A DNA stretch of 64,000 nt from Ectobius pallidus (lineage: Eukaryota > Arthropoda > Insecta > Blattodea > Ectobiidae), in the NCBI GenBank assembly GCA_964059195.1, contig CAXKWD010000001.1, forward strand, positions 119,841,751 through 119,905,750, read 5' to 3'. This document shows, in pieces, positions 1-11,440 of this stretch (position 1 is its first letter; every line of letters starts with the position of its first letter). The position numbers and the translations under genes are program-made. The notes under the pieces were generated by a model. It ran no database searches, was not told where the DNA came from, and saw only the letters and a program-made list of their open reading frames with translations.

Positions 1-1267
1 CCTATATTAGAGCTAACTATGATTGTTCTGGGATTAAATAAATTTCTTGGTAATCGTATGTATCGGTGTAGTACAGAGCATAAGTCGTGGTAACTTTTTT
101 TTTTCTCAAAGTAAGGCGGTGGCACAGTGACATGTTGTATAGTGCATTCTAGTGCACTGTATAGTACATTATAGCACAGATTCCACATGTATTCTCATAC
201 TCTTTGACATGCCCTATTCGGTCTTTTTCCTAGCAGTACCGCTTTCCCATTCCGCTGCTTAGGCCCAAGAATCAGACAATGACTTAATCATTAAAGGCTG
301 TCGATGGTTAATGTGGATTTAGAACACACTATATCACTGGAGAATGTGGATATGTCATTTGATGCCAGTGAGACATATGGTTATACAGACAGAGGCGATG
401 ATAATGCAGTTGTGAGTCAGGCAATGTGTATAATGGATGTGACAAGAAGCGAACAGCGTTCTTAGGTTAAAATTGCCTTTCTTCGAGATACAAAAGCGAG
501 AGAATGCCACTCCGTTCCAAAATTTGAAGGTTTATAGGGTGGGTATGAATGGTTTCATACTCCCAACTACCGCAATAAAATCGTGCTGTCGTATATGAAT
601 ATCATCCTACCTATTATGTGCGTTATACATCCATTCCTTTCTCTTCCCTTTCATTAAGTATATTTCAAAATTTCAAAAGAATCATTTTCAAAGAAAAACA
701 TATCCCCCATACTTCGTGTGTGAATATATGGGTGTAGCCTATACTAACTAGGCCTATTTTATAAAAAAAAAATATGCTTGTCTTATTATTGTTCGTAGCC
801 CAAGCCCAGGAAGTTCATATTGTGAGTTGTGCGGAACTCTCGATTCACTAATAAAACCATTATAATATTGTAGGCCAATGGATTAATGTAACTTATATGA
901 GGTAATTCGCGAGAATAACGAATCAAGTAACGCTCCACCATTCCTTACTAATTATTGGTTCGTGGTCTAACTGGGAAGTACAGTGAAATTGCTGTGTTTG
1001 TGAATTATTCCGAATCAATGTAATCAATTTTGCATCCCCTTGCTACATGTCATTATCAATCGATTTTGGTTCTTATTTATGTAGTTTTATTTTCAAATTA
1101 ACCATTTAAGTATTTGTAGAAATCGATAAAACGTCCTGACTGAATTAGTAAAATGTGCAAACGCTAACCAGAACATTAACCAACTCCGTGGCGCTTTATT
1201 CCTTGGCGGAACAAGGCCTACCATCTTCTTTGTACGACATTAGCAGATGGCAGAATTGAGGGGGGAT
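1..1267. other. no gene recognised
   Basis: AT-rich sequence with many stops in all frames. A short imperfect palindrome around a repeated 'tagtgcatt/tagtgcact' lies at about 138-180. Nothing else is supported. Confidence 0.6.
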
Positions 1268-1896
1268 GTTGCAGCCAAAGATTTATAAATACACTGGATT
1301 GCTGACTGCGCGGTAGGAATTCGGTCCAGTCTGCTCGGGCGCTCCCCCCACCATCGAAGGGCAAGGCGCGTGGGCAGCTGCATTATTTTAAATGGCACAA
1401 TCCCTATGTTGTCGTTGTTTTATGCTCGCTCGAATTGCATATTGCATTATTTAAGTGGTATGAAGGTAAAAAAGGACAGACTACACTTATGTAGCAATCA
1501 TGTTTATTTTTACACATCACTAAACAAGATCAACTTCGTACATTTCTATCGAAACCCAAACTTCGTTGAAATAGCAGAGTTTGTTTTCTCTCTAGCTAAA
1601 TGACCGCAAACAATTTTAAGGAATAAATTTCCAATGCGCTTAATTTTTAGAGTAGGCCTAAGTGTCGTGTAGAGTAAGTTTCACCAAAGTTATTATTACC
1701 TACATGGCATTTAAATACTGAATCCTTAAAATGCATAGGCCTACATGTTTTTGTGACGATGAACTTGGTGTTAAGTTTACAAACTGGTATGACTGGTGAA
1801 ATACAATGCTCTACGTAAATTTTACAATTGTTATTACATTTTCAGATGCCCTTAACAATTTTCCTCTTGATACAAAATCTGTAAAGAGTGTGTATT

Positions 1897-2766
1897 ACTA
1901 GGGTTCCCAGAAATATGAGGAAAAAATATGGGACATTTGGATCTGTGTTGAAAACAACAATACAATCCCAAGGCATTGGGTACCACATGTGAGTTTGCCC
2001 TAGTTTATTTCAAACTTAAAACAAGCAACGACAAAAGATAAATAATATGCTCACCTTTAATATTATTATAAATCACACTCATGGATCATACTTCTTTAAG
2101 GAATGAATTTCATTCAACAGTTGCTTATTTTGAAGCACCATGTCATGGAAATCGGAATGCCACACAATCTTCATTGAAAAAAAAGTACAATAGACAATGC
2201 TTTTACTGGTTTTACACACAGTTTGTTTTTCTGATAATCAACTTTTCCATTTTTATCTTTCAAAAATAGAAAATGAGCTATTAACATGTCAGTATATTCA
2301 CATTTCCGTTTTGAAATGTTCTAATTAAGTCACTGGTGCAACAAGTTCAGTATTTTATTATTAAATAAAATAATTAAAATTTTACAAATTAGAATTTTAG
2401 GTTTTGATCTCGGGGGAGGTCCGGATCCCCTGGACCCCCCTTCCCTACACCACTGGGTGCAACAGGATTCAGTTACAAAGATGAAATTACAACGGGGTTT
2501 TCCTAAATACAACAGAGCAAACCGACACGACCAAGCATGATCATACTCATGCTAAGTATCCCGAATGGTCCCGCAAATCGCAGTGAAGCTAGCACCTGTT
2601 AACCAGCACTGCCGTCCCATTTTTTCTGGATTGTCTCTGGAGGATAAAAAATAATTACAATTAAAGAATGAAAATACGGGAGAAACTGCGTCCCGAAGAC
2701 TTCTTTCGGGACAACGGGGCGCATTAGCGAAAAAAGGGACTTTACGGGACGTCTGGGAACCCTAGT
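1897..2766. mobile_element. short DNA transposon with 14-bp perfect TIRs, nested in the P-type relic
   Basis: ACTAGGGTTCCCAG at 1897-1910 is exactly inverted at 2753-2766. The 3' subterminal part repeats 'cgggac'. No coding capacity, so non-autonomous. The superfamily is unclear because I found no clear target-site duplication. Confidence 0.65.
2343..2455. mobile_element. truncated copy of the CAGTGGCGTAG hAT-like MITE, with 8-bp duplication
   Basis: Shares the right-hand half of the 53,089 element, including 'aagttcagtatttta' and the C-rich end finishing CTACACCACTG. GGTGCAAC occurs directly on both sides (2335-2342 and 2456-2463), although the left terminal repeat is missing. Confidence 0.65.
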
Positions 2767-2789
2767 GTGGATCTACTTACGTTGTCTAC

Positions 2790-3510
2790 TTAAGTTAACA
2801 ATTCACAACATTCCTCACATTTTAGTCTTTTCTGAATGGTTTTATCTACAAAACCTGAGATATAATACAAAATGTTATCTTTGTAATAAGATTCCTCATA
2901 GTTATCCAAAATATCTGCTATTTCTAGTAAGTCAGGAGTCAGTATTATTTTCTTCTACTATTTTATCTACCATTGCACACTCTGAGAATCTTAGAACTGA
3001 ATTCTGATGGTTTATGTTAAACTGTAAACAATTGCTATTAGCTGATGGCCTTACACTATTTCTAAACATTCGTTTTCTAACGGCCCATAAAAACTGCCTA
3101 ACGTTGGGATTGTTATTATGACCCCTTGCACTTCTAACAAGAAAAAAATAGCTCTACATGGTTTTGTGACAACTTTTAACTAAGCAAGTACTTAAAATCG
3201 TTCATTGCCAACAATCTGTCTCTTAACTTTTGAATAGAGCATAATTATATCACTTTAAAAAACCAATGACAAATGTTTTCCTTCGATAATCTAAAATAGA
3301 AATACCATCAATTTTTAATTTTGATAAGTAATTTGAAGCATCAGACAGCATTTTGTCATCATAATCTTTGTTTGATAGCTTAATGGGTCCTTTAAAGTGT
3401 GTCCCAAATGGATCACGGCTTTTCAAGTAATAAAATAACTGATCAATTTCTCTTATAAACTTAACTGTCGGCTTGCTACCAATAAACTGAGGGTGATTGT
3501 TTGCACACAA
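2790..3510 (-). pseudogene. P-element/THAP9-type transposase remnant, C-terminal part
   Basis: 3510-3250 on the minus strand encodes a stretch with DQLFYYLKSRDPFGTHFKGP and YRRKTFVIGFLK, and a following stretch (about 3180-2940) encodes HVELFFS and RSARGHNNNPNVRQFLWA with one frameshift. These match the order of conserved blocks in P-element transposases, where 'DHLELFF...IRSRGGxNNNP' is a hallmark. Later residues (SANSNCLQF) also fit. Stops and frameshifts make it non-functional. N-terminal THAP and catalytic parts are absent. Confidence 0.8.
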
Positions 3511-3716
3511 CCCTGTTGAATGGGTGGAGAGGTGTCTCGTGAGTGTTTCGAACTGCTTGAGCTCTGTTCTTGCCCACCGGTGGTGGGGGGAGGCGCGTAG
3601 TGGCCGGACCGTTTCCTGGCGCTCTGAGCCACTGCTGTTAGCGATCCAGTGTATTTATAAATCTTTGGTTGCAGCTTGCCGAAACCTGTGACCGTTAATG
3701 GTGTTCTTCGTGTCCC

Positions 3717-3812
3717 CGTTTCAGACCTCCCTACCTCAGAAAAATACGATGAGCTACCAGGGACCGATTCCGGGCCTACGGATCCGTAGTCAGGAAGAGC
3801 CCTAGACCATGC
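3717..3812 (-). mobile_element. tRNA-derived SINE fragment (family C, head region)
   Basis: Matches the inverted copy at 43.32-43.54 kb: 'cagacctccctacctcagaaaaat', a degraded B-box complement, and the tRNA-like head. Only the 5' part of the SINE is left. Confidence 0.6.
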
Positions 3813-4754
3813 AGTGGTCAATCCGAACTTTATTATTGTTTGTTTGATTTTTAATTATATACCGTAGTGTAACAGTTTACTTATTATATTATGGGGATGA
3901 AACATCGATTAGGCCCATATATGTAAAAATGAAATCTATCATCATTGTTATCATTACTACCATCTCAGCTCCAACCTCATCTTTATAATCATTATGTTGC
4001 AGATTTAACACTACTTTAAAAGTTGATACTTATTTGTTCGGATTTTCTTCTTGTGAAATATTCCAAAAACTGCCTACTCAAACTGGCAACCTACTTCGAT
4101 GTTGGTTGAATGCGAGGGTTTGCACTGGTTTTCCAACGATTGAGTGATATTGCAGGTTAACGAAACTTCTTGTACGGTATTATATTGGTATATATTATGA
4201 GTTCAGAAATAATATAAATTTTGCCAATAAATAGCATGTTTCGTGTACATGGGTTTTTAATTTTTTCATTTTATTGCGAATTCATACCACACTGGAAAAT
4301 ACAAAAAGCTATGATAAATGAAGATATGAAAGAACAAGGTTTTTGATAGAATTCGAATTTAATTGCCATTTCGAAAAGCCACCATTCCTCCTGCTATAGC
4401 CCATAAATAAAGGAGACTCTTCTCCAAGATAACATGATGACAAGACACCATCTGAAGAATACTAACCTTCCTGAAGGCTTGTCAGCTTGTCTTGAACCTT
4501 CCTTACCTCTCATGGAAAAAATAGGATTGCTGCATAATGAAGCAAGAAACAGGGAAGCAAAATAGTAAGCGAGATTATTCATTCAATAAGGGAAAACGGC
4601 TTTTATTGCCAATAATTACCTTCAGCAATAATGGTATAGTAAATTACAATAAAATCATTTCGACCTTCAACCTGAAAACTACTAATCAAGTCGAGTACAT
4701 TTACCACGCTATTGCAATTTTAGAGAATACAGAAAAAAAATGTGGAAATAGGCA

Positions 4755-4756
<2 letters not shown>
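3813..4756. other. no gene recognised
   Basis: AT-rich, no splice-bounded coding segment found on either strand. Confidence 0.5.

Positions 4757-4814
<58 letters not shown>
4757..4814 (+). repeat. (TC)29 microsatellite
   Basis: Uninterrupted TC dinucleotides for 58 bases. It generates long but meaningless Ser-Leu or Arg-Glu open frames on the two strands. Confidence 0.98.
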
Positions 4815-4816
<2 letters not shown>

Positions 4817-6213
4817 CTGTATTTCTTTCTCTTATTCTCTCTGTGCAAAATATTATATGACCTAGACCATTAACGTCAGATCTACCAACCATTTTCCGCC
4901 TTGTGATTGTAATAATTACACTCTGTTTGCATTAATTGCGATCTGACAAAGGGCAAAGCTTGTCGCTAATGAGCTAGATACTTCGTAATAGTAGGTTAAT
5001 GAGTCGAGAAACATGATAAGTTTGCAGAGTTGCTGTGATTTAGGCTGAAGTCCGAATTTGAAATCCTTCCTGGAGAGCACACGATATGTTAGGCCATAGG
5101 TGAGCAACTGGGGGGAAACTATTTAGTCCCCATCCCTTGCTGTGACTTAAGAAACCTGTTCTTCATGTTCAGTGTCACGTCGAAACTGCTTTATGCTGAC
5201 GTCAAGGGCGACTGTAGTGGGAGAAATTCTCCTACCGCACAGTGACACGATGTGCCACAGAAGCGCACCCATGTGTTAGGCTGAAACAAATATAACACGA
5301 GTTTCAATCCACGACTCTTTGATTCAGATGAGCAAGCAAGCAATTGAACCACAAAATATCTATATTGCTAATATATTAATAGCTTCTGAAGACTAATCAT
5401 GAGGCCATAGGTTGAAAATAAGAAGATAAATAGGTAACCCTGTCGACCAAGGTCTGGATAGTATTAAGGACTTGAGCTGAAGGAAAAGAAGGGTTTATGA
5501 ATTTAAAAAAATCTCATTCATCAATATATAAATAACTCATTCATTCCCGATTTGTTCAATATTTAACCTAACGAGGATGATATTATAAGGGGAAGATAAC
5601 TCTCTATATTCCGAAGGATGACTTTTACTAATGTGTGTTTTACTAGAAATAAAATATTTAACACGAAATTGTAATTTTTCTTCAGCAGTGGTAGAAATCT
5701 TCATGTTGTGCGGAGATCTTGTAGAGTAGGATTACCTCCACAAAGTCTCTGAGTTTTTACGTATATACCTTAGGAGCGAATCTCACCGTTTGTAGAGTTC
5801 CTGCGTAGGGGAGGTAGCTGCACCCTGATTGGCTATCCCACTCCACGTGTTGTCTGTCTCTGTGTCTGCGGCATTACCCCTCCACTCAACTATTACAGTC
5901 TTTTCTACCACTGCCAACATTTAGCATGATCTTTACTCTCTGCCCAGCGGTAGCTTACTGATCTTACGCGCAGCGAATTCGCGCATCTTGGTAACGAGAC
6001 GTAACGAGAAGCTCGCTGGCTGGGTTAGTCTTCAAGGCCAGAGATTTTGTGGGGGTAATCCAACTCTATCTAACGGTGGAGGTAGGAATGATTGTTTAGA
6101 AATTTGCTCTCTGTTATTTGAAGAATCGAGACTTGTTATCGTAAGATACAGATTTCGAGGCGCGTCAACAGAAGAAGTAGAAAGAACTAGTGGAACTTAG
6201 CTGTAATTGCATT
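4815..6213. other. no gene recognised; GC-richer patch near 5.8-6.2 kb
   Basis: The patch at about 5790-6190 has more CpG than its surroundings, a CCAAT-type 'cctgattggcta', and a 70-codon open frame from 5988 (MVTRRNEKLAGWVSLQ) without recognisable similarity. It could be an unannotated promoter or first exon, but no support beyond composition. Confidence 0.35.
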
Positions 6214-6337
6214 TGTGAGGGGCTTTTTCTTGCTTTTGTTGAGAATATGTAGATGAGATCTACCAAGGTAAACATGAGGGGCTTATTCTTGCTTTTTTGA
6301 GAATATGTGGATGATATCTGCCAAGATAAAATGATAA
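6214..6337 (+). repeat. two-copy tandem duplication, about 60-bp unit
   Basis: The block starting 'gaggggctttttcttgct' at about 6217 is repeated from about 6276 with a few substitutions ('gagaatatgtagatgagatct' against 'gagaatatgtggatgatatct'). Confidence 0.8.
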
Positions 6338-6753
6338 ACCATGCTTTTAATTAACAAAATCTCTCTCCGTATGAACCCTGAGAGAATGATGTCATGTATT
6401 GAAGAAGATGAAGCTGCGCTCATATTATTTCAGTCCATAACAAAAGAGTTGATAATTTAAGTCCTTTGCTGATACAGATATATTATAATACCTAGGCATA
6501 CAGAGAGGAAGGGATAGTATGTGTGCATATTCAGATACAATAATATTTGTATTTAATTTGTATGAAAACTGCCGACTTTATTTTAAAAAAACACACACAC
6601 CCACAAGGGAAAATTTAATCCTTCTTCTCTCGTCGGGTGATGTAATTAAACAAAAGAAAATAGCAATTCGAACTATGTAGTTTTTGGTTAGGTAAAAATT
6701 CTACTTCTTTCCAGATAGGGAAACTATAGCAATGGAAAATATCAGCGGTATAA

Positions 6754-6897
6754 TGAGTTCTGCACTTCCGGGCTGTGTGGCCGTGGTCTATAAATGTCTT
6801 GTGTTCATGTCAGCACAATACACTTAATAGACCACGGCCACACAGCCCGGAAGTGCAGAACTTATTTAACGCCGGCCGTGAAAGCTTTAGCACATAC
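6754..6897. mobile_element. short hairpin-bearing retroposon-like insertion with 13-bp target duplication
   Basis: ATCAGCGGTATAA stands directly before (6741-6753) and after (6898-6910) the insertion. Inside, 6757-6791 and 6827-6861 form a perfect 35-base inverted repeat. The 3' part 'gccggccgtgaaagc' recurs inverted near 27,030. The length of the duplication suggests target-primed retroposition rather than a cut-and-paste transposon. Confidence 0.75.
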
Positions 6898-6959
6898 ATC
6901 AGCGGTATAAGTTCTGTAGTCTTTGCGTGAAAGAATAGCAGATTGACTCACATTACCAT

Positions 6960-7900
6960 TGCCATTTATTTTGTATATATGGAGCACCTTTGTACAGATC
7001 AATGATCTGGTTATAAATAGTACTGCTGCTTGTACTTTATATGCGGATGATACCTGACAAATAGAAGTTCCTGTTTGGGTGAACTAAAAATTCTGAGCAG
7101 AGATACGTTGGACAATGTACAACTATGATTTAATTCTAATGGAATATTTTTAATTAAAGAAAAAACACAGTCTATTCGTTTTTGACTAAAACCAACTTAT
7201 AATGGAATTTCTTCGACCAATAATGATGTAAAATTTTTAGGAGTCTGCCTTGATAACAAGCTAAACTGGGACAAGCATGTAACATATCTCTGTACAAGAA
7301 TAAGCAGGATTGTATTTTTTTTATTACGAAATCTTAAGTATGTGTTAGCAGCTTATCGTTTGCGAACCGCAGTACTTATTTTGCCTTTTTTCAGAGTGTA
7401 ATAGCTTATGGTATTACTTTTTGGGGAAGCAGTACCCAAATTTATAAGATTTTAATTTTACAGACAAGAGCCATAAGATCAATCACAAGCTCGGAACATA
7501 CCGCTCATTGTAGACGGCTTTTTAAGAACTTACAGATTATGACTGTTATTAATCTATACATTTTCGAGTTAATTTTATACATTACAGTATACATAATCAT
7601 ATTCTGTTTGATGAAAAAAAACGTCATGCACTCTTATAGGACCAGAAATGCCCATTTGCTACAGATACCTCAGGTTAGACTGCACAAGACTGCTCAGAAT
7701 TTTATGTATATGGGCTCTAAGCTTTATAACTGTTTGCCACTTCACCAGATAGCTTTGCCCAATATTGTGTTCAAGAACAAACTCAGAACATGGCTTCTCA
7801 ATAATCCTATGTATGAACTTAAAGAGTTTTTAAATATTGATTTGTCTGGTATGTAAGTTACGTGAGGTGGTAATGGTGAAGGATAACGACTGCAGGGTAT
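6960..7900 (+). pseudogene. non-LTR retrotransposon (jockey/CR1-like) reverse transcriptase, decayed 3' part
   Basis: Contains LYADDT (catalytic YADD box) near 7034-7051, KFLGVCLDNKLNWDKHV near 7230, and a tail GSKLYNCLPL...FKNKLRTWLLNNPMYELKEFL ending at 7856. The same order of blocks occurs in the better-preserved copy at 35.2-37.5 kb. Several stops and frameshifts separate the blocks. Confidence 0.85.
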
Positions 7901-8632
7901 ATGGTGGGCGGTAGAATTTTTGGGGACAACATTAAACGAACTGTAAATAATGAGCTGTTGTGAAGCAATATTTATACATAACTTTGCTTCTTTTAAGATC
8001 TTTTAAAGAGGTATTGCAGCAATCTTATTTTTCGTCAACTATATCATGTACTAGTATATCATATAAAAGTCCTGAGTTGCGTACTTTAACTTGACCTGAA
8101 TTTCTAAAATTAACCAATAAGAACAATGAGATTGCAAATTTAAATAAAAAACCTTACCATTTATTTAACTAAAAACCAAATACTTACTGATTATTTTTAA
8201 AAAGGAAAAGATTGCACCATACGAACAATATAATATATTTTAATAAAAAGTACATTAAATTAATATATTTACCAAACTGACTTCGCGGACCGCAAGAAAA
8301 CGCGTCTCCGATAGTATTGTAGTCCCAAAATTTTGACAGGGCACTTTTTAAAATTTTATTTTGGCTTTCAGCTTACACAGAAGTGGTTATTATGAAATAT
8401 TTATTAATAAACTTAATTTGTACAATAAATTTAGTAAAATCTTTAGCATATTTCAAACAACAACGTAGCTTATAGAACAACAGAGGGACATTATTAAATT
8501 ATAGGCAAGGTGTTTTGTAATTTCAAAATGACCTACAGTTTCTAACGATTATATTAAGCAATATGACTTCAATAAAACTTAGATTAAAACCTGTCCTATT
8601 TTGATTCGTTAGTAAAATCTGATTGATGCTGT
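7901..8632. other. no gene recognised
   Basis: Probably the 3' non-coding end of the preceding LINE followed by unassigned AT-rich sequence. Confidence 0.4.
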
Positions 8633-8663
8633 AATAAAAATAATAATAATAATAATAATAATA
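8633..8663 (+). repeat. (TAA)n microsatellite
   Basis: About ten ATA/TAA units with one interruption. Confidence 0.9.
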
Positions 8664-9223
8664 CAAAAAACAGAACCTCTTTTTTGTTGTGCCACCAGAA
8701 CTTGGTAGTCTCGAATTGGTCCCTGAAGAGAACGGCAGACTTCCAAATACGTAAATTTATAAATAAACAGATAAATGCTTAAATAAATAGTTAAATAACA
8801 ATAGTCATCAAAACAGAAGATATTGGCCTACGCCTAGAAGCAGAAAGCATAAGTTAATAAGCTTAAGCAAGGGTTTATCCTCGACTACACCACTGCTCAC
8901 GGGCCGCCAATTGGAAAACGAGCTTTCTAATTTGGATAATGCCCATATGTCTGGCAAGGCTGCCCTTACCCCCAAAGGCTATGGCGCATCCCCCCCAAAT
9001 AACCCTCGCCCATAGCTCATTTTGTTTACTGAAAGCTCAATATCAACTATTTGTTTTTTTTAACACAGCTAGAAAACTTCGCAAAACTTATAGGCCTACC
9101 GGTATATTGTGATACCGGTAACACAATACAATTTTAAACAAGCTATTAGAAAATTTAGATCGATCAAACAAATATAATTATCATGTAATTAAAAATAAAG
9201 ATAATAAATATTCGATAAGTATT

Positions 9224-9730
9224 CAGTAGAACTCCTATTATCCGAATTAATTGGGACCGAACCCGATCTAGATACAGTAGAATCCCGCTATTCCGAACCC
9301 CGCTATTCCGAAAATCCGCCTATTCCAAATTGGGATGAAAGCTGGTTACAGCACAAGTCGGCTCCATTTATTCAATTCTGTAGAATCATTTTAATCACTG
9401 CTAAACACAAAAAATAACTAATTTACACACACTTAATAAATAAAATCAGTGATTTTTCTCTGTTCACGAGCCGATCAACGTTGTATAGAGCTGACACTGG
9501 CAGATATTGTACAGTACTGTACTTATATAAAGGGTCACATCTTGAACATACCAGTAGAGTACAAACTGTCGAGTTTGTCGGCTAGAAGTTTTGCTTTTTC
9601 ACAAACAATCGGCCCTGAAAGAGGCTTTCCCAATGCTCGCGGCTGCAAAATCCATTTGAATACGTCCTCAAAACAACCCGCATAGTTGGCGATTAGAACA
9701 GTTGGAGTTCGGATAATCGGAGCTCTAGTC
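9224..9730. mobile_element. pogo/Tigger-like MITE(s), possibly two nested
   Basis: Left ends CAGTAGAACTCC (9224) and CAGTAGAATCCCGCTATTCC (9275) and a right end 'gttcggataatcggagctct' (about 9707-9726) are the terminal type of pogo/Tigger elements. An internal stretch 'agcacaagtcggctccattt' is shared with the cleaner copy at 44.28 kb. The extra left end suggests one copy inside another or a broken tandem. Confidence 0.6.
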
Positions 9731-10038
9731 TATTTTGATATTTTGTAATTCAATGTATCCTATTATAGCTGTCAGAGTTAGTATTATAATATAATACTAC
9801 TAGCATGTGCCCGCGGCTTCGCCCGCGACAATTATTTCAAAAATTAAAATTCAAGAGCATAATAGTTAAATCATTATATTAACACCTAAATCATGTGGAC
9901 TACATATCACGATTAGATAGCGTCACCTGGTAAAAGCGACCTCAGATTCGAGTTCCTTGGCCCAGAAAACCCCTGTATAGTGAGTTTCGTCCAAATCGAA
10001 CAACGTTTGACCATATTTAGGCTAATATTGATTATTCC

Positions 10039-10158
<120 letters not shown>

Positions 10159-10625
10159 CCTCTTCGGTGTAGGTTGAAAATTTCATATTATGTTCGCGTG
10201 CCTTGACATTAAAAAATCCCTTTAGGCGGGCCTACAGGCGGAGGTAGATTTCGAAGTGGTTTTGGTTTAATTTATTGTCGCTGCATAGCACTCTTCTTCT
10301 TTGGCCTTGGCATGGTAAACCTGCAGTAATAAGAACTGAATTCGGTAAAGAGGAAGAGCCTACAATCATTTGTTTTGCCAACGAGAATAGGATATAATAT
10401 TCTGGGAGGCCGTGCGCAAGATCAGCAATGAATAAAATTAGCAAAGCCGCTAAACAAGACAAAATTATGATATTATAATAATTCTTTTAAGTGTTATTAT
10501 TTTCAAACATTAAAATCTCGCGTAATATGAGAGCCATCAAGAAACTATTTATTGATTTGTAGAGTACTCATCAAGAGCTTTTCAACGATACCCCACAAGA
10601 CGTGGTTTCAAAAGTTTCGAATTTT

Positions 10626-10665
10626 CATCCCCCACCCCCACCTCCACCCCCACCCTCACTCGAAC
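10626..10665 (+). repeat. C-rich low-complexity tract
   Basis: Repeated CCCCCA/CCCCACC units. It gives rise to Pro-rich or His-Pro open frames on the plus strand, which are not credible genes. Confidence 0.8.
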
Positions 10666-11358
10666 CCCCGAATCGTTGGTGTCACTGTGAACTCCATAGG
10701 GAGTACTCTAATTTATTCAAACAAAGTTTCCCTCTATACTTCATAGGGGCCGAGATATACATTTTTAAAAATTTCAACCCCCTCCCCCGACCACCCCCTT
10801 GGGCCAATTTTGCCCATTAACGAACTTGTCCGAACTATTGGGCCTAGAAATAACATAATAAAATTTGGTTCAAATATCTTCAAAATTACGGCCGCTATCG
10901 TGTAAAGATATATATATATATATATATATAAATATCACAAAATTTTTTTTTGAACGGGCGGTGGTTTCGTACGTAGGGGAGCATGAAACGTAAAGATATG
11001 AAAGAATTTTTCGAAAATCATAAAGTGGTATCCATTGCAATAGGTAGATTTTTCTTCGAAAATCTACCTAAAACAAATGAATCGACCAGCGTGAGCTACA
11101 ACATTCAAGAGATCGCGATGCTTTTATGTCGAAGGTATGACAAAAATAGCCAAAGCCTAGTGTAATTGATTTGTATTACTGAAAACTCATGCTTCGAAAA
11201 CGCAAGAAATACACGTTTTCTGCCCGTTTTTCACTCATAACTCTCGAAGGAAAGCTAAAATAAAAATTCCGGCTTCGAGGTGCACTTTCCGACCCTTTAG
11301 TCCATCTATGTTTAAAATTTCAGATCTCTGCGTTCAGTAGATTTCGCTGGGCATCGCG

Positions 11359-11440
11359 GACAAACAGACAGACAGACAGACGGAGGACAGACACTTCCTT
11401 TTATTAATGTAGATAGATAGATAATAGATAATAGATAATA
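11359..11440 (+). repeat. (ACAG)n and (GATA)-like simple repeats
   Basis: 'cagacagacagacagacgg' is followed by 'agatagatagataat' units, part of the 3' end of the enclosing inverted-repeat element. Confidence 0.85.

Larger units (their letters stand above)
1268..3675. mobile_element. P-type DNA transposon relic with about 110-bp inverted ends
   Basis: The arm at 1268-1375 and the arm at about 3565-3675 are inverted copies; both begin with a 'gcagccaaagattt' stretch (GCAACCAAAG on the other side) and share 'acactggat' and the 'ctccccccacca' block. Between them on the minus strand is coding sequence like the C-terminal part of P-element transposase. No convincing target-site duplication was seen. 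The element also contains a second inserted transposon (1897-2766). The exact ends are uncertain. Confidence 0.7.

Noticed and set aside
3453..3821. 122-codon minus-strand frame rich in Ser and Pro
   Set aside because: Runs across the SINE fragment and the inverted end of the P-type relic; a mosaic of repeats.
4537..4892. 107-codon and 63-codon frames over the TC repeat
   Set aside because: Both come from the microsatellite (Ser-Leu or Arg-Glu runs); no start context, splice sites or similarity.
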